DNA from: Clostridiales bacterium UBA6363
GTDB lineage: Bacteria; Bacillota; Clostridia; UBA1381
NCBI GenBank assembly: GCA_002438865.1
Contig: DJRJ01000081.1
Location: 308 to 42,610 of the forward strand
Direction of reading: 5' to 3'
Length of the DNA stretch: 42,303 bases
Shown piece by piece: positions 15,865 through 24,305 of this stretch (position 1 is the first letter of the stretch; each line of letters opens with the position of its first letter). The translations under genes were made by a program, and so were the position numbers. A model generated the notes under the pieces. That model saw only the letters and a program-made list of their open reading frames with translations, had not been told where the DNA came from and made no database searches.

Positions 15865-16848
15865 CTAAAGATTAAACATATCATTGTTTTTCCATGAGCA
15901 GTGATTGCAGGAGGGGCAGTTACCCTGTGCAATCTCCTCTCTGTATCTGTCGGAAATGCTGTTATTGAAAATTTCTATAACGTCGCTTTCTTTCACGTTT
16001 CCAGCAGAAAAATCATAAAAATCCGTGCAGTAGAGTACGTTTCCGTTCCATGCAATATGCATATGCCGCTGTGAGGAATAGCAGTTATGCGCCGTGTTCC
16101 CGTGCGGAAGATGTATAACGGGGAACGGGTAATCCTTTTTTAATACCTCGTTTAAAATTCTGTCCTTTTTTGCGTAATACTCCTCGCCGAGCTGACCCTG
16201 CCAGGAGTATATTTCTTTTGCGGTCATACCGAAAGCGGATTTGAGCCATGCCGCATAGCGGTTTATTTCGTCCTCCGACATAACAATCATTTCCTGCAAA
16301 TACAGCCTTTTCGGCTTCATCGCCTCAAGTGCATACGGGAAATCCTCAAGGCAGTCCAGAAGCTCGGCGGTAAGCACCGACATAACGGTAACATCATCAA
16401 ACTTAAGCTTTTGCAGATTTTCGCTTACCTTTTCAAACACACCCTCGCCCCGTATACTGTTGTGTATGGCGGAGGGACCGTCAATCGACACGTATATTTT
16501 TGAAAGCGCATCACGGCACAGCGAAAGGTGCTTGTCAATGAGCGTGCCGTTTGTTACCATACCGAGTTCAAAGTCACGCTCTTTTAAATAACAAACGATT
16601 TCCTCAAAATACGGCGATAAAAGAGGTTCGCCTCCCCAAAGCATAATTGCCGGGGAGGCGCCTGTGATTTCTCGGTTGCGAACAAGTGAATCGGCAGTGC
16701 GCTTCCAATCATCAAGCGTCATGGCTGATCCCGAGGAGTTTGAAAAAAAACCTTTTTTACCCCATTGACCGCAGAACCAGCAGTGCAGGTTACAGTTACG
16801 TGTGAGTTGAAAATGTACCATTTCAAGGTTTTTTTCAAAATTGCCCAT
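15865..16848 (-). CDS. Radical SAM protein with SPASM-like C-terminal cysteines
   Basis: 327 residues. The iron-sulfur motif is C19-x3-C23-x2-C26 in LTRNCNLHCWFC. MLWGGEPLLSPYF is the SAM-binding GGE region and VSIDGP another core strand. The C-terminus has further Cys (NCYSSQ, LYCTDF, NCPSCNHCSW), as in SPASM/twitch domains that bind extra clusters. Such enzymes modify peptides, sugars or anaerobic sulfatase partners. No precursor peptide is found nearby, and the neighbours are sugar-type enzymes, so a carbohydrate or small-molecule substrate is inferred. Two bases separate it from the GH57-like gene. Confidence 0.9.
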   Translation of the reverse strand: MGNFEKNLEMVHFQLTRNCNLHCWFCGQWGKKGFFSNSSGSAMTLDDWKRTADSLVRNREITGASPAIMLWGGEPLLSPYFEEIVCYLKERDFELGMVTNGTLIDKHLSLCRDALSKIYVSIDGPSAIHNSIRGEGVFEKVSENLQKLKFDDVTVMSVLTAELLDCLEDFPYALEAMKPKRLYLQEMIVMSEDEINRYAAWLKSAFGMTAKEIYSWQGQLGEEYYAKKDRILNEVLKKDYPFPVIHLPHGNTAHNCYSSQRHMHIAWNGNVLYCTDFYDFSAGNVKESDVIEIFNNSISDRYREEIAQGNCPSCNHCSWKNNDMFNL

Positions 16849-16850
16849 AA

Positions 16851-18236
16851 TTATTCTTCTCCGAAATATTTGATTTCCATTAACTTGTCGTCAATAGCCT
16901 TAATCTGTGTTTCCATAAGGTTAGGCGAGTACAGACCTCTCTTGTGTCCGATACCGTGAGCTTCCATAGCCTTCTTAATGCAGTCGTTTGCTTTGTACAT
17001 ATCGTCAAGGCTTTCACGAACGTTAAATCTGCCGGGGCTTGTGGGAGCCGGAGGCCAGCGGCTGTCCGATACCCAAGCGCTTGCAAGTGCGAGCATTGCG
17101 TTGTTGAGGTCGGTATCGAGATTGTCGATAGTTTCGCCGAGCTTTTCAGCAACAGCCTTAATGCCGTTGAAGATTGACATACACACGGGGTCCATAATTC
17201 TCGAATATTCCGTGTTTGCCCAAGCCTTAGCCGTACCGCCGTGCCATGCAACGCCGTTTTCTATATTGTCAACGTATTCGTTTTCGATAGCGCCGTCAAG
17301 AACTTCGCTCGGGAGAACAAAGTCATAACCCGACTCCTTAGCAGCGTCAAGGATTTCCTTAAATCTCTTAACGCTGTCAGGTTCTTCTTCAAAGAAACGA
17401 GCCTGGTTGAACTGCTTTACATAGAAGTATGCGCTCGAACCGATATATTCGGCGTCCTCTGCATACGGCATAATAAAGCTTCCCGTTTCGGCAATTCTTT
17501 CTTTCCAGTTAGCAAGCATATTCTTGATTTCGTCCATATTGATAGGCTCTTCTCTCATACCCTCTGTTGCACCCATAAGGTACCAAAGAAGAAGATTTGC
17601 CATACAGTCCGAACGGAAAATCATCTTCAAGCCGTTCGGAGCAACCGAAGCGTTTGTGATGAACTTTAAGAATTCGGGCTTGTCCTTTATGTATTCTTCA
17701 ATCTTGAAGAGGTGGTTCTTGTTGCTGTGACCGGCAACGTCAAACTTAAGACCCGTAGCCTGTCTTATTTCGTCAAACGAAAGCATAAGCGAATCGGCGT
17801 CCATGATAAGAGCCTTCATACCTGCTTCCTTGTAAACGTCGAGTATGTAGCTTGCCCAGCCGCATTCGGGGTTCCAGCCGATTTCCGGTCTTTTGCCGGT
17901 GTGCTTTTCCCAAACGTCGAGCGAGTGCTTTAATGAGTGCAGGCAAACCTCTTTCGGAATGTTTGCAAGCATAAAATGAATATACGGCGAGCAAACCGGC
18001 TCGATTTTGCCTTCTCCGACAAGCTTTCTGAGCTTTGCGAGAACCTCCGGAGCCTGTGCAGCCATTTCATCAATAGTGATACCGCTTGCTTCAAATGCTA
18101 TACGGTAATCTCCTGCGTCGATGAGGTCAAACAGCTTTTCGTAGCAGTTTTTCATAACCCACTGTCTTTTTTCGGGCGCAAGCTGTGAATACTGAATATT
18201 AGCATGCGGTAAGAATATGATTTTTGATTTTTCCAT
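16851..18236 (-). CDS. GH57-like (alpha-glycosidase/transferase fold) protein
   Basis: 461 residues, no signal peptide. The N-terminal half resembles the (beta/alpha)7 barrel of glycoside hydrolase family 57: FLPHANIQYS at the start (His 11), EPVCSPYIHFML, and IGWNPECGW, where Glu 124 fits the GH57 nucleophile position. MPYAEDAEYIG, with Asp 261, fits the acid/base position. Both presumed catalytic residues are kept. Known GH57 enzymes cut or transfer alpha-glucans, but this protein is diverged and substrate cannot be told. Its start codon shares a base with the isomerase stop, so it is translationally coupled. Confidence 0.75.
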   Translation of the reverse strand: MEKSKIIFLPHANIQYSQLAPEKRQWVMKNCYEKLFDLIDAGDYRIAFEASGITIDEMAAQAPEVLAKLRKLVGEGKIEPVCSPYIHFMLANIPKEVCLHSLKHSLDVWEKHTGKRPEIGWNPECGWASYILDVYKEAGMKALIMDADSLMLSFDEIRQATGLKFDVAGHSNKNHLFKIEEYIKDKPEFLKFITNASVAPNGLKMIFRSDCMANLLLWYLMGATEGMREEPINMDEIKNMLANWKERIAETGSFIMPYAEDAEYIGSSAYFYVKQFNQARFFEEEPDSVKRFKEILDAAKESGYDFVLPSEVLDGAIENEYVDNIENGVAWHGGTAKAWANTEYSRIMDPVCMSIFNGIKAVAEKLGETIDNLDTDLNNAMLALASAWVSDSRWPPAPTSPGRFNVRESLDDMYKANDCIKKAMEAHGIGHKRGLYSPNLMETQIKAIDDKLMEIKYFGEE

Positions 18237-19066
18237 TATAGTTTCTCCTTTATGTAATTGTAACTGCGCAGCAGTCCTTCTTTTATGTCCTCAACGTTTT
18301 CGTACTCGAACAACGCATTGCCTTTGAAATCGGACATAGCCTTTAAGATAAGATCCCAGTCCATATCGCTTTCGCCGCAGGCAGCCGGCTTTATGTGACC
18401 GCTTTCCATTTCGGCAAAATCTTTAAGATGCGCAACCGCAATCCTGTCTTTTAATGTGTTGTAAACCTCTTCGGGGTGCTTTACGCCGACCGCCCAGAGA
18501 TTTGCGGGGTCAAAATTGACCTTTATTGTTTCCGGCAGTTCCGACATCATTTTATAAAGTGCGGTCGGGTCTGCCGATGTGCTTAAGAAATGCTCAACGC
18601 CGCCGTCGTCAAAAGCATTTACGCCGCCGTGTGTTTCAACGGTAAGCGTAACGCCCTTTTCATCGGCATATGCGCCGACTTCCTTAAGACATTCTATCAT
18701 TGTGTTCCAGCGTCCGCCGACAACCGATTCAACGGGCGAGAAACCTGCGAATATACGCAGATATTTCACTCCAAGGAATGCGCATATGTCGATAACCTTT
18801 TTGATTTTCGGCACATCGTCACGTGTTCCTGTTGTGAAATCGTTTCCCGTAGCGGCGCAGTCAAGCTTAACGCCGTACTTTTTGTAAAGCGCCTTAACGT
18901 TTTCCAAAGCGGCGCTGTCCGCATCGAGCGGAATATCGTTCGGAGCGTTGGCTATGCCAAGCTCCAGAACGTCAAGTCCCATATCGTGAGTGATTTTCAG
19001 CTGTTCCTCCAAAGGAGTTTCACGAAATCCCCACGCAGCGTTTCCCAAATTCATATTAAACTCCAA
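18236..19066 (-). CDS. Sugar phosphate isomerase/epimerase-like TIM-barrel protein
   Basis: 276 residues, xylose-isomerase-like fold (AP_endonuc_2 superfamily). The expected metal ligands are visible in order: Glu in TVETHGG, Asp in NFDPANLW, His in AHLKDF and Glu in LFEYENVED. Relatives include inosose dehydratase, 3-dehydroshikimate dehydratase and tagatose epimerases. It is second in the operon, nine bases after the dehydrogenase stop. The pairing with a dehydrogenase suggests oxidation then epimerisation or dehydration of a sugar or inositol; the exact reaction is unknown. Confidence 0.85.
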   Translation of the reverse strand: MEFNMNLGNAAWGFRETPLEEQLKITHDMGLDVLELGIANAPNDIPLDADSAALENVKALYKKYGVKLDCAATGNDFTTGTRDDVPKIKKVIDICAFLGVKYLRIFAGFSPVESVVGGRWNTMIECLKEVGAYADEKGVTLTVETHGGVNAFDDGGVEHFLSTSADPTALYKMMSELPETIKVNFDPANLWAVGVKHPEEVYNTLKDRIAVAHLKDFAEMESGHIKPAACGESDMDWDLILKAMSDFKGNALFEYENVEDIKEGLLRSYNYIKEKL

Positions 19067-19075
19067 TCTTATAGC

Positions 19076-20134
19076 TTACTTGCTCCATTCAAGCAATATC
19101 TTGAAGCAGTCAGCACCTGCTTTGAGCTGATGCTTGAATGCCTCCGAAACCTTTGAAACTCCCCATACCTCGTACGGAAGCTTTGAGGTGTCGAACTTGC
19201 CTTCGCTTATCCACTGCAGTACCTGCTCCTTGCCGCCCTGCTTGAGCGCACAGGTCATTGTAATGGTTGCGTTCTTAACAAACCATCTGTGATAGTGGTC
19301 GAATATAATTCTGTCGGGGTAATCGCCCTGCAGATGAATGTGTGCCGGGCGGTCGTCGTCTTTCCAGCCGCCGTCCTTGATGTACTTATGAAGTGTTCCG
19401 ACAACCTCGGGGTTACCGCTGCATTCCATAAGCTGATCAGCCATTTTGCCGTTTGTAGCTTCACGGATAGTATCAACCGCATTTTCGGGCGATGTTACTA
19501 TGTCTGCGTAATTGTCGGCAATGCTTCTTCTGAAAGCGTTTCTTTCAATACAGATTACCTGCAGAGTAGGCTCTAAAATTTTAAGCTCCTGAATAGCCGA
19601 AATACCTACCATACCTGCACCTATAACAACGATTGTTTCGTTCGGTCTTAATGTAAGACGTCCTATTCCCTTTAAAGGAACGCAAGCCAGGTAAGCAAGA
19701 ACAGCCTGCTCATATGTAACATTGTCGGGGATTTTAACCATAAGGTCGGCATGGTCGTTTGCGGTTTTTGAATCTTTAATAGTAAATTCGCTGCCGCCGC
19801 CCCATGCTGCGCATACGTCGCCGTATTCACGGCACTCGTTTATCATAACACGGTCGCCGATTTCGAGTCTGTTGTCGGCTTTTTCGCCCTTTGCAACAAC
19901 TATACCTGCCGTTTCGTAACCCGGAACGAGCGGATAATAGCACTGTTCGGGGTGCTGCATACCCTTGTAGGTTTTCATATCCGTACCCGTTGAAATAGCG
20001 CTCCACAAAGTCTGCGCAACATATGCGTCGGGTTCGGGTTTTGTAAGCTTGATTTCTCTGAGATCCGCAACATACGGTCTTTCAATAACTACCGCACGTG
20101 TTGTTTTGTAATCCTCAGGTTTCATAAAAAACAA
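19076..20134 (-). CDS. Zinc-less medium-chain dehydrogenase/reductase (BchC-like pattern)
   Basis: 352 residues, first gene of the five-gene operon, behind an AAGGAG site. The Rossmann segment VVIGAGMVGISAIQELK binds NAD(P). The usual zinc ligands of alcohol dehydrogenases are replaced: SAISTGTDMKTYKG stands where GxCxTD is normal, and PLVPGYETAG has Tyr for the catalytic His. The structural four-Cys lobe is missing too. STGT with VPGYE is the pattern of BchC-type zinc-independent MDRs. It probably oxidises a hydroxyl on a sugar-like substrate; substrate not determined. Confidence 0.85.
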   Translation of the reverse strand: MFFMKPEDYKTTRAVVIERPYVADLREIKLTKPEPDAYVAQTLWSAISTGTDMKTYKGMQHPEQCYYPLVPGYETAGIVVAKGEKADNRLEIGDRVMINECREYGDVCAAWGGGSEFTIKDSKTANDHADLMVKIPDNVTYEQAVLAYLACVPLKGIGRLTLRPNETIVVIGAGMVGISAIQELKILEPTLQVICIERNAFRRSIADNYADIVTSPENAVDTIREATNGKMADQLMECSGNPEVVGTLHKYIKDGGWKDDDRPAHIHLQGDYPDRIIFDHYHRWFVKNATITMTCALKQGGKEQVLQWISEGKFDTSKLPYEVWGVSKVSEAFKHQLKAGADCFKILLEWSK

Positions 20135-20210
20135 CTCCTTTATAATATTAAAATTTATTTACTCAGCCGGCACATCGGTATGCGCCGTATAAATAATTCC
20201 ATACAGAAAC

Positions 20211-20240
20211 AGTTTACTACATATAAACATTGTTTGTCAA
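20211..20240 (-). promoter_or_regulatory. Promoter of the five-gene operon
   Basis: On the minus strand, TTGACA (20240-20235) is followed after 18 bases by TAAACT (20216-20211). The leader to the dehydrogenase start is about 75 bases and shows nothing else clear. Confidence 0.65.
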
Positions 20241-20261
20241 GCGGATTTTGGAAAATAAGCG

Positions 20262-21332
20262 TTAATTTTCTCCCGCAAGCTTTTCTGCCTGGTCGGCGGT
20301 GATGAGCGCATCTATTATTTCATCGAGAGCGGCGCCGTCCAGTACCTGCTCAAGCTTGTATATCGTAAGGTTTATTCTGTGGTCGGTAACACGTCCCTGA
20401 GGGAAGTTGTAGGTGCGTATGCGTTCGCTTCTGTCGCCGGAGCCTATCTGCGATTTCCTTGCGTCCGCAATTTCCTTGTGGCGCTGTGCCTCCATGGCGT
20501 CATATATTCTCGAACGCAGAATTTTCATTGCCTTGTCCTTGTTTTTAAACTGCGATTTTTCGTCCTGGCAGGAAACGACTATTCCTGTCGGGATATGCGT
20601 AATTCTTACGGCGGAGTCCGTTGTGTTTACGCACTGTCCGCCCGGACCTCCGGCACGGAAAACGTCTATTCTCAAATCGTTCTGGTTTATTTCGACTTCT
20701 ACCTCCTCAACCTCGGGAAGTACGGCAACCGTTACGGCAGACGTGTGTATACGTCCCTGCGACTCCGTTTCGGGCACACGCTGAACACGGTGTACGCCGC
20801 TTTCAAATTTGAGTCTCGAATATGCGCCGTGACCCTCGATTGAAAAGCTTACCTCTTTGTATCCGCCGATGTCGGTGGGGTTGGAGTTTAAAATATCTAT
20901 CTTCCATCTCTTGTTCTCGGCGTACATCGAATACATACGCATAAGATCTGCGGCAAAAAGCGCCGCCTCGTCGCCGCCCGTACCGCCTCGTATTTCCACG
21001 ATTACGTTCTTGTCATCATTGGGGTCTTTCGGGAGCAGGAGTATTTTAAGCTCCTCGGACGCTTTTTCTATTTTTTCCTCCGCCTCGGACATTTCAAGGC
21101 GTATCATTTCTTCAAAATCCTTGTCCTGACCCTCCTCAAGCATTTCTTTATCATCCGCAAGGGTCTGCTTTGCCGCCTTAAGCTCACGGTATTTTGCCAC
21201 TATCGGCGTAAGGTCGGAATGTTCCTTGCAGTATTTCCGCCATGATTCCTGATCGTTTATCACATCGGGCTCGCTTATTTTTTGGCTTACAAGCTCAAAT
21301 CGTTCTTCAAGAGCGTCTAATTTATCAAACAT
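20262..21332 (-). CDS. prfA: Peptide chain release factor 1
   Basis: 356 residues from ATG 21332, preceded by GAGGAGA; a 29-residue N-terminal extension to 21419 is rejected because it lacks a ribosome site and lies in the hairpin leader. RF1 reads UAA and UAG and triggers peptide release. GGQ lies in [16 protein letters not shown], and the codon-reading PxT tripeptide is PET in [17 protein letters not shown], as is usual in Firmicutes. No prmC methylase gene is adjacent. Expression probably starts at the promoter near 21587-21615. Confidence 0.96.
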   Translation of the reverse strand: MFDKLDALEERFELVSQKISEPDVINDQESWRKYCKEHSDLTPIVAKYRELKAAKQTLADDKEMLEEGQDKDFEEMIRLEMSEAEEKIEKASEELKILLLPKDPNDDKNVIVEIRGGTGGDEAALFAADLMRMYSMYAENKRWKIDILNSNPTDIGGYKEVSFSIEGHGAYSRLKFESGVHRVQRVPETESQGRIHTSAVTVAVLPEVEEVEVEINQNDLRIDVFRAGGPGGQCVNTTDSAVRITHIPTGIVVSCQDEKSQFKNKDKAMKILRSRIYDAMEAQRHKEIADARKSQIGSGDRSERIRTYNFPQGRVTDHRINLTIYKLEQVLDGAALDEIIDALITADQAEKLAGEN

Positions 21333-21582
21333 TTCAAGTCTCCTCTGTATTTGGATTACAGACAAACCGTTTGGCGGTTTGTATTCTTTATTTTGGGGAG
21401 TTTGAGGTGCTAACCTCAAGTTAAATCATTTCCGGCGACAGGTGCGGCGGAAATGGCTTAAAATCAAAAGTTTCAGATTTTGATATTCAAAATCCAATCA
21501 ACGGAACTTTTGATTTTTTCATACAGTAGTTTTGAAAAAAGTGATATGTCACTTTTTTCGCCTGCGTGCAGGCTCATACTGT
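21333..21582 (-). promoter_or_regulatory. Highly structured prfA leader (tandem hairpins), unclassified
   Basis: Seven inverted repeats crowd this 5' leader. They are 21362-21369/21375-21382; 21402-21408/21413-21419; 21427-21434/21448-21455; 21460-21472/21505-21517 (13 bp) enclosing 21476-21483/21487-21494; and 21523-21528/21577-21582, which encloses a perfect 11-bp stem 21534-21544/21549-21559 and a short GC stem 21560-21573. I do not recognise a known riboswitch. It could be a regulatory RNA or an inserted palindromic element. Confidence 0.6.
21362..21382 (-). repeat. Hairpin repeat, copy 2
   Basis: Same ACAAACCG/CGGTTTGT arms as the copy at 6124-6143, here with a five-base loop, about 30 bases before the prfA start. 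Only two copies are seen in the window. Confidence 0.5.
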
Positions 21583-21586
21583 TTAT

Positions 21587-21615
21587 ATTTTATAATAATT
21601 TTCACCTACTGTCAA
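21587..21615 (-). promoter_or_regulatory. Promoter of prfA
   Basis: On the minus strand, TTGACA (21615-21610), a 17-base spacer and TAAAAT (21592-21587). Transcription would begin near 21580, so all the hairpins fall inside the mRNA leader. Confidence 0.7.
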
Positions 21616-21675
21616 TATTTACGGCGCAATACGAAAAAAAACAGCAATAGTAACAAAAAGTTCATAAAATATGTA

Positions 21676-21704
21676 TAGACAATTTAAAAATTATCTGTTA
21701 TAAT
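21676..21704 (+). promoter_or_regulatory. Sigma-A promoter of the NlpC/P60 gene
   Basis: TAGACA (21676-21681), 17 bases, extended TGT and TATAAT (21699-21704), divergent from prfA. Confidence 0.78.
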
Positions 21705-21751
21705 AGGTTATGTTCAGTTTTAGTAAGTAAAATCGGAAGGAATGAGTTTTC

Positions 21752-24247
21752 TTGGTCAAAAGAAAGATTAGATCAAAGCTTTGTATGCTTATAGTTGTTG
21801 CTCTGCTTGCGTCAAGCGCCGGATATTACGGTATATCGGCAATGGCGGACAATGCGGAAATAACCGAGAGTGCGGCACTGTCGCAGGCGGTTTCTCTGTA
21901 TGAGAAAATGTCGGGCGATGAGGTTGCAATCCCGTCTGACGTAAGTGCGGACGGATTTGACAGCGGCATACTTAAATCGGTTGTTCTCGGATATATCAAT
22001 TTGGACGAGGCATCGGCGGCTGCCGAAGAGGGAATTACAAAGCAGGATATGGCAAACGTACTGTACAAGACGGTAATAAGCTATGACGGAAGCTTTGAAA
22101 TAAGTTCGGAGGAAGCGGACAGCATTTTAAACGGCTGTTACGACAATGCTTATATAAAAGACGAAAACCGCATTGCGTATGCGTTTATGATAAAGCACGG
22201 CATAATAACCGACAAGACAGGCTCGGAGCCGGACAAGAAGATAACACAGGAAAGCTGTGAAATACTTACGGAACTGATTTACGATTTGTTTGAGAAAAAA
22301 GCGTCGGTCGATACGGGCAAATGCACCGTTACGGTGGGCGCAAACATAAATACGGTGATTGACGCAATCGGCGAGCCTAACCGCATAGATTGTTCGGAAT
22401 ACGGCTTTGACTGGTATGTGTACAATGCAGACCTCAATAATTTTGTTATGATAGGCGTTGAGGCGGACAGAATATGCTCTTTCTACACAAACAACCCGAA
22501 TTTTTCGGTGGGCGAAATAAAGAGCGGCGATGGTTATGCAAAAACGCTTATATATGACAGCGACAAGAATTTGAGCTTTTATACGGACAAGGACGGAAAA
22601 ATAGACGCCGTTCTGTACAATCCGAGAATGAAGAATAAGGAAAACAGCGAGGAGTCAGCCGAGGCGAAATCGAAAGAGTTTATCGATATGATGAACGTGT
22701 ACCGCAAAAAGAACGGCAAGTCGATATATGTCCGCAATGCGGAGCTTGACGGCGAGTCGAAGGCTATTCTGGAGGAATTTAAAAATAACGCCTCCGTTGA
22801 CGAAAAAGCGTCCGTTTACAGAAGCTATTCGGTGTTCAATATGTATAACGAATACTTAAACGACGATAACAGATTTCTCGATTACGGCGGAAAATACCCC
22901 TTGAGTGTGGGCGTAAGCTCGTACATAGACGATAAATACAGACTTGTAACAAGCCTTATCTGCGATGAAAACAGCGTTGCTGTTCCCGAAAAGGCGCAGA
23001 CGGTATCACTGAACCGTGAAATACCGAAGGTCGGCACACCCGAAAAATATACTGCGCCGGAGCTTGAAGCACCGACGGAGGAAATCGTCTATAATGACGG
23101 CGATGATGTCACTGTAAAGCTTAAGGAACAGGCGTCCGACAGATACCACGTTGAGATGTTCGATGTGGAAAATGACGATTACGTAATAAATGCATATATG
23201 GTTACGGACGCAACGGAGATAACTCTCCCCGCAGAGCTTTTCAAAAACGGCGGAGATTACCGTCTTAAGGTGAGCGCAATAACTCCCGACGGCTTTGCTC
23301 TTTCGTCGGACGATACGTTTATAAGCTACGGCTCGGCGTATGAGTCGGGCGTTAAAATACTCACTCCGTATAACGGAGCGTATACGGACGATGATTATCT
23401 TGCAATAAACTGGGAGTCGGAGGAATATCACGATTTCTGTGTTGATTTGTATGATTACGAGGGAAACCTTGTCGCAAGCAAGACCGTTGAAAACCAGTAT
23501 GATGCACTCATTCAGGGCATAGACCCCGGCGAGTATTATGTGTATGTAACGGCTCTGAGGAGAGGAACGGCGGTTGAAAAATCGCAGGCGTCGGTATACT
23601 GCAAGGTTAATATGCCCGAGCCCGTTATTGACGAGTTCATCTTAGACCGTGACGAAAAGTATTATTTCGTATACGAGGATAAGGATTTAGGCGTTCTATA
23701 TCTCTATGATGAAGAGCTTGTGGATGTAAATGAAAACGGCACAACCGTAAAGAAGAAAAAGATAATAAGAAAACAGGTAAAGGCTACAAAGGCGTATAAG
23801 GCGCTTGCGGCGAAACAGATACGCCGTGAATATACAACGGGCGAACCCGTGCTTACTCCTACGACCGTAACGGCGTCGAGCGAGCTGGGACAGAAGATTG
23901 TAAACGAGGCGGCTAAGTACCTCGGAACACCATATGTATGGGGCGGAACAACGCCTGACGGATTTGACTGTTCGGGACTTGTTCAGTACGTCTTTAATTC
24001 ACTCGGAATCGATATTTCACGTGTATCGCAGACGCAGTTCAATGAGGGCGTACCCGTAAGCAAGGGTGACTTACAGCCGGGCGATCTGGTATTCTTTGAA
24101 TCGAACGGCGATGTTCACCACGTCGGAATATACGCAGGAAACGGTATGATGATACACGCACCGAGAACGGGCGATGTGGTACGTTTCCAGTCAATGGAAA
24201 CACCGTATTATCAGAGCGAATATGCGGGAGCAAGAAGAATATATTAA
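21752..24247 (+). CDS. Secreted NlpC/P60 peptidoglycan endopeptidase with CAP-associated region
   Basis: 831 residues, TTG start with GGAAGGA ten bases upstream and a signal peptide (about residues 8-30). From the N-terminus: an acidic alpha-helical (SLH-like or linker) region to about 175; a CAP-associated segment (VTVGANINTVIDAIGEPNRI, then a VGVEAD-like strand); a degenerate CAP/SCP stretch (KEFIDMMNVYRKKNGKS); and two beta-sandwich modules. It ends in NlpC/P60, with catalytic Cys 740 in GFDCSGLVQ and His 790 in HHVGIYAG. It should cleave stem peptides outside the membrane. It lies alone behind its own promoter; a terminator follows. Confidence 0.9.
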   Translation: MVKRKIRSKLCMLIVVALLASSAGYYGISAMADNAEITESAALSQAVSLYEKMSGDEVAIPSDVSADGFDSGILKSVVLGYINLDEASAAAEEGITKQDMANVLYKTVISYDGSFEISSEEADSILNGCYDNAYIKDENRIAYAFMIKHGIITDKTGSEPDKKITQESCEILTELIYDLFEKKASVDTGKCTVTVGANINTVIDAIGEPNRIDCSEYGFDWYVYNADLNNFVMIGVEADRICSFYTNNPNFSVGEIKSGDGYAKTLIYDSDKNLSFYTDKDGKIDAVLYNPRMKNKENSEESAEAKSKEFIDMMNVYRKKNGKSIYVRNAELDGESKAILEEFKNNASVDEKASVYRSYSVFNMYNEYLNDDNRFLDYGGKYPLSVGVSSYIDDKYRLVTSLICDENSVAVPEKAQTVSLNREIPKVGTPEKYTAPELEAPTEEIVYNDGDDVTVKLKEQASDRYHVEMFDVENDDYVINAYMVTDATEITLPAELFKNGGDYRLKVSAITPDGFALSSDDTFISYGSAYESGVKILTPYNGAYTDDDYLAINWESEEYHDFCVDLYDYEGNLVASKTVENQYDALIQGIDPGEYYVYVTALRRGTAVEKSQASVYCKVNMPEPVIDEFILDRDEKYYFVYEDKDLGVLYLYDEELVDVNENGTTVKKKKIIRKQVKATKAYKALAAKQIRREYTTGEPVLTPTTVTASSELGQKIVNEAAKYLGTPYVWGGTTPDGFDCSGLVQYVFNSLGIDISRVSQTQFNEGVPVSKGDLQPGDLVFFESNGDVHHVGIYAGNGMMIHAPRTGDVVRFQSMETPYYQSEYAGARRIY

Positions 24248-24260
24248 TTAAATACGATCA

Positions 24261-24283
24261 GATGCCGCTATGCGGCATCTTTT
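24261..24283 (+). terminator. Terminator after the NlpC/P60 gene
   Basis: GATGCCGC/GCGGCATC stem with three-base loop and TTTT, 13 bases after the stop. Read-through could reach the next gene, which shows no clear own promoter. Confidence 0.8.
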
Positions 24284-24305
24284 CGGCGTTACAAGGGGGA
24301 AAAAG

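Noticed and set aside
15865..20262. Precursor peptide for the radical SAM protein (RiPP system)
   Set aside because: Gaps inside the operon are too small (2-11 bases), and the 20135-20261 leader has no convincing small ORF with a ribosome site. The 62-residue gene at 14780 is convergent and behind a terminator.
21333..21419. N-terminal extension of RF1
   Set aside because: The extension has no ribosome site and covers the hairpin leader; ATG 21332 has GAGGAGA and matches the family start.
21362..21582. CRISPR array
   Set aside because: The inverted repeats differ in sequence and spacing and there are no repeated units or cas genes.
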